Positions 36,806 to 43,333 of a DNA stretch of 43,333 bases are shown piece after piece. Position 1 is the first letter of the stretch. Each line of letters begins with the position of its first letter. A program made the position numbers and the translations under genes. This stretch comes from Alphaproteobacteria bacterium (lineage in GTDB: Bacteria; Pseudomonadota; Alphaproteobacteria; Thalassobaculales; Thalassobaculaceae): assembly GCA_022822665.1 (NCBI GenBank), contig JAJEAR010000046.1:1-43333 (forward strand). Direction: 5' to 3'. The notes under the pieces were generated by a model, which saw nothing but the letters and a program-made list of their open reading frames with translations, had not been told where the DNA came from and did no database searches.

Positions 36806-38346
36806 TCGGTCCCGTCGGGATCCTCCGGCGGATCGGACGGGAACCAGTGGGCCCGGGCCCGCATGATGATGCTGTCCGCGGTCTCGCGGTCGAGCGGCAT
36901 GTCGGGAAGCAATTCGATCAGCTCGTCGCTCGCGAGATCGCCGAGATCGTCGATCGTGCGAATCTCCTGTTCGCCGAGCGCCACCACCATCTCCAGGGTC
37001 AGCCCCTCGACCGCCGCGAGCTCGTCGCTCACTCCCAGGCCGATCCGGCGCTCGTCCAGTTCTGCCCTGACCATCTCGGTGTGGGCACGGGCCCGGTCCT
37101 GCAGCTCGGCGGCGATGTCCTCGTCGAACCCCTCGATGTCGATCAGTTCCTCGAGGTCGGCCTCGGCAATCTCGACGACATCGTTGAAACCCTCCGCAAC
37201 CAGCAGGTGCGCGATCACGTCATCGATGTCGAGCGCTTCCATGAAGATCCGGGAATGGGTCCTGAATTCCTCCTGGCGGCGTTCGGATTCCTCGGCCTCG
37301 GTGAGGATGTCGATGCTCCACCCGGTCAGGATCGAGGCCAGGCGCACGTTCTGGCCCTTGCGTCCGATCGCGAGGCTGAGCTGGTCGTCGGGCGTGACCA
37401 CCTCGATCCGCTTCTCCTCCTCGTCGAGCACCACCTTGCTCACCTCCGCCGGCGCCAGCGCATTCACCACGAATGTCGCCGGGTCATCCGACCAGGGGAC
37501 GATGTCGATCTTCTCGCCCTGGAGTTCGCCGACCACCGCCTGCACCCGGCTGCCCCGCATGCCGACGCAGGCGCCCACCGGGTCAATGCTGCTGTCGTGC
37601 GACAGCACCCCGATCTTGGCCCGGCTGCCCGGGTCGCGCGCCACCGCCTTGATCTCGATGATCCCCTCGTAGATCTCCGGAACCTCCTGGCGGAACAGCC
37701 GGCGCATGAACTCGGGATGGGTCCGGGACAGGAAGATCTGCGGTCCCTTCACCTCCTCGCGGACATCGACGATATAGGCCCTGATCCGGTCGTTGTTGCG
37801 GAACGATTCCCGCGGCAGCAGGTCCTCGCGGCGGATGATTGCCTCGGCCCGCGTCAGGTCGACCTTGACGCCGCTGTACTCCGACGACTTGACCATGCCG
37901 TTGACGATCTCGCCGACCTTGTCCTTGTACTCCCGGTACTCGCGTTCGCGCTCCGCCTGGTGAACCCGGTGGCTGATCACCTGCTTGGCCGCCCGCGCCG
38001 CGATGCGCCCGAACTCGACCGGCGGCAGTTCCTCGATGATGAAGTCGCCCGCCTGCCAGGACTGTCCGGGTTCCCTGCTGTTCGCCTCTTCCACGGTCAC
38101 GTGGACATTCTCGTCCTCGACCTCGTCGACCACCGTGACGTAGCGGAACAGCGAGATCTCGCCGGTCTGGCGATGGATGGTGGCCCTGATATCGAAATCC
38201 TGGCCGTACTTTGCCCGCCCGGCGTTCTGGACCGCCTGTTCGATGGCGACCAGGACCTCTTCCCGGTCGATGCCCTTCTCCCGCGCCAGCACGTCGGCAA
38301 CCTGCAGCAGTTCCGTCCTGGGAAGGTAGGTGGCTTCCATGGCCAT
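36802..38346 (-). CDS. nusA: Transcription termination/antitermination protein NusA
   Basis: The 514-residue RNA polymerase-associated factor modulates pausing, termination and antitermination. An N-terminal polymerase-binding domain (about 1-130; 'LLQVADVLAREKGIDREEVLVAIEQAVQ') precedes the S1 domain (about 135-200; 'GEIVNGMVKSSEYSGVKVDL'). Two KH domains follow ('VGACVGMRGSRVQAVVGELQGEKIDIV', 'DDQLSLAIGRKGQNVRLA'). Two helical C-terminal acidic repeats end the protein (about 360-500). The ATG at 38346 has GGAG six bases upstream; the second ATG six bases on is possible. It starts three bases after the rimP stop. Confidence 0.97.
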   Translation of the reverse strand: MAMEATYLPRTELLQVADVLAREKGIDREEVLVAIEQAVQNAGRAKYGQDFDIRATIHRQTGEISLFRYVTVVDEVEDENVHVTVEEANSREPGQSWQAGDFIIEELPPVEFGRIAARAAKQVISHRVHQAEREREYREYKDKVGEIVNGMVKSSEYSGVKVDLTRAEAIIRREDLLPRESFRNNDRIRAYIVDVREEVKGPQIFLSRTHPEFMRRLFRQEVPEIYEGIIEIKAVARDPGSRAKIGVLSHDSSIDPVGACVGMRGSRVQAVVGELQGEKIDIVPWSDDPATFVVNALAPAEVSKVVLDEEEKRIEVVTPDDQLSLAIGRKGQNVRLASILTGWSIDILTEAEESERRQEEFRTHSRIFMEALDIDDVIAHLLVAEGFNDVVEIAEADLEELIDIEGFDEDIAAELQDRARAHTEMVRAELDERRIGLGVSDELAAVEGLTLEMVVALGEQEIRTIDDLGDLASDELIELLPDMPLDRETADSIIMRARAHWFPSDPPEDPDGTE

Positions 38347-38349
38347 GGT

Positions 38350-38895
38350 TTACTCCATCCTGTTCGGTGTTTCGGCCCCGCGCCGCCGACCAGCGGCAAT
38401 CAGTTCGTCGGTCAGCACCAGGCGCGCCGTCCTGATCGCGCCGTGATGCACCAGGTGGCATGTACCATCGATGTCCAGACTGACGGTTCCGGTCTCGTCG
38501 ATCCCCTGCAGCCTGGCGCGCAGGCGGCGGCGGCCATCCAGCGGCTCGGCCAGTTCGAGCCGTGCCTCGAAACCCGCAAAGCGCTCGAAATCGCCGGGGC
38601 GCGTCAACGGCCGCTCGATCCCGGGCGAACTGACCTCCAGGCTGTAGGCGCCTCTGATCGGGTCCTCGACGTCGAGCAGCGCCGAGATCAGCCGGCTCAC
38701 CGCGGCGCAGTCATCGACCGTCATCTCCTCGCGGTCCGCCCTCTCGACCATGACCTGGAGGATGCGCCGCGCACCGCCGGACAGGGAGACCCGAACGATC
38801 TCGTAGCCGATGTCCGCGACCGGAGCCTCGATGATCTGCTCGACATGCCTGGTGACCGGTGACGCCATGGAGAAATGTGCGGCCGGGCAGGACAC
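38350..38895 (-). CDS. rimP: Ribosome maturation factor RimP
   Basis: The 181-residue protein assists early 30S assembly. 'IIEAPVADIGYEIVRVSLSGG', 'LQVMVERADREEMTVDDCAAVSRLISALLDVED' and 'YSLEVSSPGIERPLTRPGDFERF' are the RimP blocks, followed by an Sm-like C-terminal domain. I chose the GTG at 38895 because AGGGG lies seven bases upstream. An ATG at 38868 gives the more usual N-terminus (MASPVTRHVEQ) but is preceded only by pyrimidines and lacks a ribosome-binding site. It is the first gene of the nusA-infB operon. Confidence 0.92.
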   Translation of the reverse strand: MSCPAAHFSMASPVTRHVEQIIEAPVADIGYEIVRVSLSGGARRILQVMVERADREEMTVDDCAAVSRLISALLDVEDPIRGAYSLEVSSPGIERPLTRPGDFERFAGFEARLELAEPLDGRRRLRARLQGIDETGTVSLDIDGTCHLVHHGAIRTARLVLTDELIAAGRRRGAETPNRME

Positions 38896-38925
38896 CCGGT
38901 CACCCCTTTCATCAATCTGACCGGG
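38895..38925 (-). promoter_or_regulatory. Leader hairpin enclosing the rimP ribosome-binding site
   Basis: A perfect eight-base inverted repeat, CCCGGTCA (38895-38902) and TGACCGGG (38918-38925), brackets a 15-base loop. On the mRNA strand the loop contains the AGGGG ribosome-binding sequence, and the predicted GTG start codon begins at the last base of the stem. The geometry suggests control of rimP translation by folding or by a bound protein. The structure is seen directly; the regulatory role is inferred. Confidence 0.5.
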
Positions 38926-38936
38926 AGACACCGCAG

Positions 38937-38964
38937 ACTATACGCCATTCGCCGTCTGCTTCAA
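38937..38964 (-). promoter_or_regulatory. Promoter of the rimP-nusA-infB-pnp operon
   Basis: Reading the minus strand, TTGAAG (38959-38964) and TATAGT (38937-38942) are separated by 16 bases. This is the best housekeeping-type promoter in the window. A transcript would start near 38930 and carry a leader of about 35 bases that forms the hairpin just downstream. Confidence 0.6.
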
Positions 38965-39098
38965 GCGCGATCTCGTGTCCGCCGGTCCCGGCTCGCAGCG
39001 CGCCCGGACGGGGACCGGCCCGCCGGACACCCGCGCCGTTCGCGCGGGCGGCGCCCATCCCCGGATCGCCCTGTCGCGTCCACGCGCAGGCGCGCCGG

Positions 39099-39836
39099 TC
39101 AGTGCCGGCGCCGGTAGCGCAGGAACACCGGCAGGCGGCCGGCGGCACGGGCCTTGGCCTCGTAGCGGGTCTCCGGCCAGTCCGCGGGCCGTTCGCGCCA
39201 GTCCCATGCGCGGCGCGCCAGCCACTCGAACTGCGGGCTCATGTCCATGTGTTCCAGCATCCATCGCAGGTAGCCGCGATCATCGGTGGCAAGCCGCAGT
39301 TCGCCGCCCGGACGCAGCAGCCGGGCGAACTGCGCGACCGCGTGGTGCTGGACCACGCGCCGGGCGGCGTGGCGCCGCTTCGGCCAGGGATCTGGAAACA
39401 GCACGAAGATCCTGTCGATGCTCGCGGCACGAAGCCGGGGCAGCAGCGGACGCGCGTCATCGGCAAGGATCCGGACCCGGGCAAGTTCGGCCTGTTCCAG
39501 CCGGGGCAGCAGGGATGCGACCCCGTTCATCCACGGCTCGCAGCCAATGAAGCCAACGTCCGGGGCCCTGGCGGCCTGCCATGCGAGGTGCTCGCCCGCC
39601 CCGAAACCGATCTCGAGCCAGGTCTCGCGCGGCGGCGCGGCGAACAGCTCCGCGGGATCGGCGCCCTCCGCTATGTCATCGAGCCGGATCTCGCAGGCCG
39701 GAAGCCGTTCCGCGAGCAGCCGCGCACGGCCGCCGCGCAGCCGACGGCCGCGGCGACGGCCGCGAAAGACCGGCCAGGGCGGCGCGTCTGGCACGGGATC
39801 CGCCGTCACCGGCCGGGGCTCCCGGGCACCGGTCAC
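39099..39836 (-). CDS. trmB: tRNA (guanine-N7-)-methyltransferase
   Basis: The 245-residue SAM-dependent enzyme makes m7G46 in the variable loop of tRNA. Motif I 'LEIGFGAGEHLAWQA' (about 73-87), 'IGCEPWMNGVASLL' and the family-specific 'IFVLFPDPWPKRRHAARRVV' are all present. The N-terminal 40 residues are Arg/Pro-rich, with 'RGRRRGRRLRGGR' typical of alphaproteobacterial TrmB. It overlaps the stop of the upstream sulfatase gene by four bases (ATGA), an unexpected coupling. trmB next to rimP-nusA is usual for the lineage, but there the upstream gene is often metK. Confidence 0.95.
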   Translation of the reverse strand: MTGAREPRPVTADPVPDAPPWPVFRGRRRGRRLRGGRARLLAERLPACEIRLDDIAEGADPAELFAAPPRETWLEIGFGAGEHLAWQAARAPDVGFIGCEPWMNGVASLLPRLEQAELARVRILADDARPLLPRLRAASIDRIFVLFPDPWPKRRHAARRVVQHHAVAQFARLLRPGGELRLATDDRGYLRWMLEHMDMSPQFEWLARRAWDWRERPADWPETRYEAKARAAGRLPVFLRYRRRH

Positions 39837-41299
39837 TCGTGCCCCTTCCCGGGCACCGGCGTTGCGGCCGGTGTTCCGGCTTCGAGCGCGGCGACCGGGC
39901 CGCCGTAGCGCTGCACCAGATCGTTCTGGTCATCCTTGGCCATCCGGTCGACCTGTTCGGGGGTGCGTCCTCCCAGGTGTTCGAGCAGCGCCGCGTGCAG
40001 GCGCTCGCGAACATCCCGGTACGCCGGTTCCCCGGCACGGTTGGCGGTCTCCTCGGGATCGAACCGCAGGTCGAACAGTTCCGGCGGGTAGTCGACGTAC
40101 CAGTGATACTTGTAGCGCGCATCGGCAACCATGAACGCGCCGGTCGGTGCGCCGACGGCGTGGTACTGGCTCATCACCGTGCGCCCGTGATCGCGGGCGC
40201 CGGCCAGCTCGAGGAGCGATCGCGAGGCGCGGTGCCGGCCGTCCTCGACACCGGGCAGTCCCATGGCGTCGAGGAAGGTCGCGTGCAGGTCGACGAGGCT
40301 TGCCGGCGTCCAGGCCACGCGTCCGGCGGGGATCCCGGGACCGGCCATGATCAGCGGCACGCTGACCGATTCCCGGTACAGGTTGGACTTGCCCCACAGG
40401 CCCCTGGCGCCGAGGTTGTCGCCGTGGTCCGAGCTGTAGATCACCAGCGTGTCGTCCTCGAGGCCGGTTTCCCCGAGCGCGGCCATGATCTCGCCGATCT
40501 TCTCGTCGACGAATGTCGTGAGCGCCAGGTAGCCCGCGATCGCCAGCCGGCGGCGTTCCGCCCGTCCGTGGAAGTGGATTTCCTCGCAGACGTAGTCCTC
40601 GCGCCGCGCGATCCACGGGTGGTGCGCATGGCCGTCGGCCGGGAGCAGCTTGGACGGCTCGATGGCATCGAGCGGGTAGCGGTCGAAGTAGAACTGCGGC
40701 GCCACCAGGGGGAAATGCGGCGCCACCAGGCCGACGAACAGGCACCAGGGTTTCCCGTCCGGCGACGCGGCCCGCTCGCGCAGCCAGGTCGCGGCCGCCG
40801 CGGCCACGTCGGTGTCGAACTGGTTGTAGTTGCTCCAGCCCGGGCCGATGTTCTTCAGCATGACGCGGCCGCGGGGTCGGGAGGGCAACGGGTCGCGTAC
40901 CGAGCCCCAGACCTGGCCAATCCCCTCCCAGATGTGCATGGCGAGGTGCTGGGCGCTGAATCCGGTGTCGTCGTTCTCGTTGGTGTAGTGCAGCTTGCCA
41001 ATCGACTCGACGCGATGGCCGTGCGCCTGCATCACGTGACCCCAGCCGCGCACCCGGCCGTCATAGGCAAGCGCGTTGTCCCAGCAGCGGATGTCGTGCA
41101 CCTCCAGCCCGGTCGCAAGCGAGGCCCGTGCCGGCACGCAGATCGGGCTTGGCGTATACGCGTTGACGAACCGGGTGCCGCGTGCGGCGAGTGCATCCAT
41201 GTGCGGGGTGTGGGCGAGCGGCGAGCCGCTCACGCCCATGTGGCGGGGGTCGTGCTCGTCGGAAAACAGGAACAGGATGTTCGGGCGGCTCGGGGGCAT
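39833..41299 (-). CDS. Sulfatase-family hydrolase (formylglycine-type)
   Basis: The 488-residue alkaline-phosphatase-superfamily sulfatase has metal ligands in 'NILFLFSDEHDPRHMG' (about 7-22) and the sulfatase motif C-x-P-x-R as 'CVPARASLATG' with Cys54 and Arg58. Cys54 would be converted to formylglycine. 'IGKLHY' and 'YSSDHGDNLGARGLWGKSNLYRESVSVPLIM' complete the active site. No signal peptide is seen, so it appears cytoplasmic, like choline-sulfatase or phosphonate monoester hydrolase types. The substrate is not assignable; the divergent sugar-type oxidoreductase suggests a carbohydrate or small sulfate ester. Its stop overlaps trmB. A formylglycine-generating enzyme is not in the window. 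Confidence 0.88.
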   Translation of the reverse strand: MPPSRPNILFLFSDEHDPRHMGVSGSPLAHTPHMDALAARGTRFVNAYTPSPICVPARASLATGLEVHDIRCWDNALAYDGRVRGWGHVMQAHGHRVESIGKLHYTNENDDTGFSAQHLAMHIWEGIGQVWGSVRDPLPSRPRGRVMLKNIGPGWSNYNQFDTDVAAAAATWLRERAASPDGKPWCLFVGLVAPHFPLVAPQFYFDRYPLDAIEPSKLLPADGHAHHPWIARREDYVCEEIHFHGRAERRRLAIAGYLALTTFVDEKIGEIMAALGETGLEDDTLVIYSSDHGDNLGARGLWGKSNLYRESVSVPLIMAGPGIPAGRVAWTPASLVDLHATFLDAMGLPGVEDGRHRASRSLLELAGARDHGRTVMSQYHAVGAPTGAFMVADARYKYHWYVDYPPELFDLRFDPEETANRAGEPAYRDVRERLHAALLEHLGGRTPEQVDRMAKDDQNDLVQRYGGPVAALEAGTPAATPVPGKGHE

Positions 41300-41403
41300 G
41301 GCGGCTTCCGTGCGGCGGCAGGGGCGGGTCCACTCTACCAGAAGCCTCGCCGTCGGGCCGTGCTCGCGTAGACTTGCCGTCGTGACTGCAGCAGGAGGAC
41401 CCG

Positions 41404-42513
41404 ATGATGGCCGTCACGCCTCCCGTCCGGGTGGGGATCGCGAGCCTCGCCATGTACCACGGAAACTTCTGGGCGCAGGCGCTCGCCGTGTCGGACCAGG
41501 CCGAACTCGTGGGGATATGGGACGACGACGTCGCGCGCGGGCGCGAGGGCGCACGGGCCGCGGGCACACGGTACGTGCCGGACCTTGAACGGCTGCTCGA
41601 CGCCTGCGACGCGATCTGCATCACCTCGGAAACGGCGCGCCACGCCGACCTGGTCGAACGCGCCGCGGCCGCCGGGTGCCACGTGCTGTGCGAGAAGCCG
41701 CTGGCGACGACCATGGCCGACTGCGACCGGATCAGGCGCGCGGTGGATGCCGCCGGCATCATCTTCATGCAGGGCTACCCCAAGCGGTTCGACCCGGCCA
41801 GTCACGAACTGAAGCGCCTGGTGGACGGCGGCGAGCTCGGCACCGTTACCCTGGTGCGGGTCCGGCACGGCCACCTCTACGGCCTGCGCCGCCCGGATGT
41901 CCTGCCCGGCTGGATGCACGATCCCGGCCAGGCGGGTGGCGGGGCGCTGCTGGACGAGGGATGTCACGGCGCGGATCTCATCCGCTGGCTGTTCGGCGAA
42001 CCCGACGCGGTGATGGCGACGGTGTCGCACCGCGCGCTCGGGCGCGCCGTGGAGGATCTCGGTCTGGCCGTCTTCCTCTACGACGACGGCCCGGCCTGCG
42101 AACTGTGTTCCAGTGTCACCTTTGCCGCCGGCGACGCCTCGGTCGAGATCTTCGGAACCCGGGGCACCGCGATCCTCTCGGGCGTCGATCTTGCCTCGCG
42201 CGACGTCACAAACGGCGGTTTCCTCAGGCTGTGCCTGCTCGATTCCGGCGCACTCGAGGACCCGGCCACGCGGTCATGGCAGGTGGTGCCGGTAACCCCG
42301 GGGTTCCAGGACACCCCGGCGTTTCACCAGCAGAACCCACTGCGCTTTATCGACACCCTGGTCCGAGGCACGCCGCCGCCGGTGACGATCGAGGACGGGC
42401 GCCGCTCACTGCAGATGATCCTCTCGGCCTACGAGGCGGCCCGGACCGGCACGACGGTACGCATCCCCGGACCGGACCGGGCTGCCCATGCCCCACAAGC
42501 GGTTCACGTGTAA
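41404..42513 (+). CDS. Gfo/Idh/MocA-family NAD(P)-dependent oxidoreductase
   Basis: The 369-residue protein has an N-terminal Rossmann domain (about 8-125) and a C-terminal alpha/beta domain. 'CHVLCEKPLATT' (Glu97-Lys98-Pro99) is the family hallmark, with the catalytic lysine. 'QGYPKRFDPASHELKRLVDGGELG' and 'GGGALLDEGCHGADLIRWLFGEP' follow, with Asp/His of the active site. The first glycine loop is atypical (VGIASLAMYHGNF instead of GxGxxG). A strong AGGAGG lies five bases before the ATG. It is divergent from the sulfatase with a 104-bp gap, so the two may serve one catabolic pathway for a sugar, inositol or related polyol. Confidence 0.9.
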   Translation: MMAVTPPVRVGIASLAMYHGNFWAQALAVSDQAELVGIWDDDVARGREGARAAGTRYVPDLERLLDACDAICITSETARHADLVERAAAAGCHVLCEKPLATTMADCDRIRRAVDAAGIIFMQGYPKRFDPASHELKRLVDGGELGTVTLVRVRHGHLYGLRRPDVLPGWMHDPGQAGGGALLDEGCHGADLIRWLFGEPDAVMATVSHRALGRAVEDLGLAVFLYDDGPACELCSSVTFAAGDASVEIFGTRGTAILSGVDLASRDVTNGGFLRLCLLDSGALEDPATRSWQVVPVTPGFQDTPAFHQQNPLRFIDTLVRGTPPPVTIEDGRRSLQMILSAYEAARTGTTVRIPGPDRAAHAPQAVHV

Positions 42514-42531
42514 TGAGGGCGTCGTGTTTGT

Positions 42532-43130
42532 TCACGTTTCCAGCTCCAGCATGAGTTGGTGTCCGGTGCACCATTCAACGAGGGTGGCGTGTCCACGCCA
42601 GATCACCTTTGTTCCCGGGGGCGGTCCTGTGGTGCGATGGATATGTCCTCCGATCCGCGCCATCGTCAGCACGGCGATAGCCAGGGTATCGGGAGGGGCG
42701 TAGCGCTGTCGGGCCGCGAAGGCCTTCAATGCCCTGATCCCGAGTTCGGAGAACAGGATATCGGGTGACAGTTCGGGGTGGTTGCGCCTGAACAGCGTCA
42801 TCAGGTGAATGCGCCATGCGATGACCAGGTTGATGGCGACGGCCCGGGCGAGGCGGTCGGCCGAGCGGTTCTCGAGCTCTTCGACCCTGCATCCGGATTT
42901 CGGGATCCGGTGCCGGTCCTCGATCCGCCAGCACCGGGCGTAGTCCTCGACCACCGTCCTGCAGTCCTCCAGGGTGTCGGCCGGAAGGGTGGTGAACAGC
43001 AGCCAGCGGATCGGGTCCGCATCGGCGGGCACACGTTCCTCATCGACCATCACCGCCCGCCGCCATGCACAGCGCGTCCGCAACCGCGCGGTCGGCCGTC
43101 GCCGGCAGCGTCACCGCCCCGAACCCCCGG
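42532..43130 (-). pseudogene. Degenerate C-terminal part of an IS4/Tn5-like transposase
   Basis: The open frame 42532-43083 matches the C-terminal third of IS4-type transposases: 'ADADPIRWLLFTTLPADTLEDCRTVVEDY', then 'WRIEDRHRIPKSGCRVEELE' and 'ADRLARAVAINLVIAWRIHLMTL'. In the YREK signature, Tyr, Glu and Lys are present but the Arg position reads Cys (YARCWRIE). Just upstream, 'VTLPATADRA' in another frame (about 43106-43125) continues the similarity, implying a frameshift. The N-terminal two-thirds are missing, replaced by an unrelated gene end at 43191. The element is dead and truncated. Confidence 0.75.
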
Positions 43131-43190
43131 GTCGATGTCGAGGATGCGCCGCCGCCACCTCTCGAACCTTCCGCCGGTGCCCGCGTTACT

Positions 43191-43333
43191 TTACCACCTC
43201 GCCGAGAGCGTCAGCCCGAGACGGTGCTCCGCGTCGTCGTTGGCGGGCTCGATGCGCGAGCCCTCGAAGCGGACCTCGAACTGCCCCGCGCCCGCGTCCT
43301 GGAGCCGCCAGCCGAAGCCGAGGCCGAAGCGGT
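43191..43333 (-). CDS. C-terminus of a probable outer-membrane beta-barrel protein (partial)
   Basis: The last 46 residues of a gene entering from the right edge read RFGLGFGWRLQDAG... and end LGLTLSARW. The alternation of polar and hydrophobic residues, a final aromatic residue (Trp) and the 'RLGLTLSARW' ending are the C-terminal beta-strand signature of outer-membrane barrels, such as autotransporter domains. Codon use is strongly GC-biased like the neighbours. The family cannot be fixed from this fragment. Confidence 0.55.
   Translation of the reverse strand, partial: RFGLGFGWRLQDAGAGQFEVRFEGSRIEPANDDAEHRLGLTLSARW

Noticed and set aside
36847..38862. 671-codon open frame on the plus strand
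   Set aside because: It lies antisense to nusA and rimP, which have complete family signatures. Its translation has no recognisable domain and reflects high GC third positions.
39581..41371. 596-codon open frame on the plus strand
   Set aside because: It is antisense to trmB and the sulfatase, both with clear active-site motifs.
1..43333. CRISPR array, rRNA, tRNA or phage structural genes
   Set aside because: No regularly spaced repeats, no cloverleaf-like sequences and no phage structural motifs were found on reading both strands.

Overview
The window is GC-rich DNA with short intergenic gaps, 4-bp start/stop overlaps and strong third-position G/C bias. Gene content and order point to an alphaproteobacterium, probably near Rhodospirillales or a related marine/soil lineage. 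The supporting clusters are rph-rdgB-hemW, hisB divergent from hslVU, hisB-hisH-hisA-hisF-hisE, fabA-fabB-fabI, and trmB/rimP-nusA-ylxR-infB-rbfA-truB-rpsO-pnp. The lineage is inferred from gene order; no rRNA or tRNA gene was seen.

Layout. 1-64 is the start of a probable transposase running off the left edge, followed by about 520 bp without a convincing gene. 589-5570 holds galE (minus), then a cytochrome P450, rph, rdgB and hemW (plus). 5521-10279 is an envelope/translation-quality block: an LpoA-like lipoprotein (minus), then rsmI, a DolP-like two-BON lipoprotein, a SirB1-like transglutaminase/TPR protein and gshB (plus). 10287-13935 is a histidine operon (minus) with a GNAT acetyltransferase inserted between hisH and hisA. 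hslVU follows (plus), then an Smr-domain gene and a lutA-lutB-lutC lactate-utilisation operon (minus).

19400-23370 is a visibly AT-richer accessory island. It holds a two-gene cassette on the minus strand: a DUF5131 (phage Gp37/Gp68-like) protein with a Cx6Cx2C motif, and its 'three-Cys-motif partner' TcmP, which looks like a class I methyltransferase. Next to it lie a strongly decayed IS1595-family transposase remnant, an unrecognised ORF fragment, and a nearly intact IS1595-family transposase inactivated by a 4-bp tandem duplication. This cassette is the best candidate for an undescribed system.

23372-26226 is a CaiB/BaiF CoA-transferase overlapping a gamma-glutamyltranspeptidase-like Ntn hydrolase (minus). 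26538-29153 is fabA-fabB-fabI (plus) for type II fatty acid synthesis. 29421-38895 is the transcription/translation/RNA-decay operon on the minus strand, from rimP to pnp. It has a recognisable promoter and a leader hairpin that places the rimP ribosome-binding site in its loop. Upstream of it, trmB is translationally coupled to a sulfatase, with a Gfo/Idh/MocA oxidoreductase divergent from the sulfatase. The right end is mobile or broken: a degenerate IS4/Tn5-like transposase tail and the last 46 residues of a probable outer-membrane beta-barrel protein.
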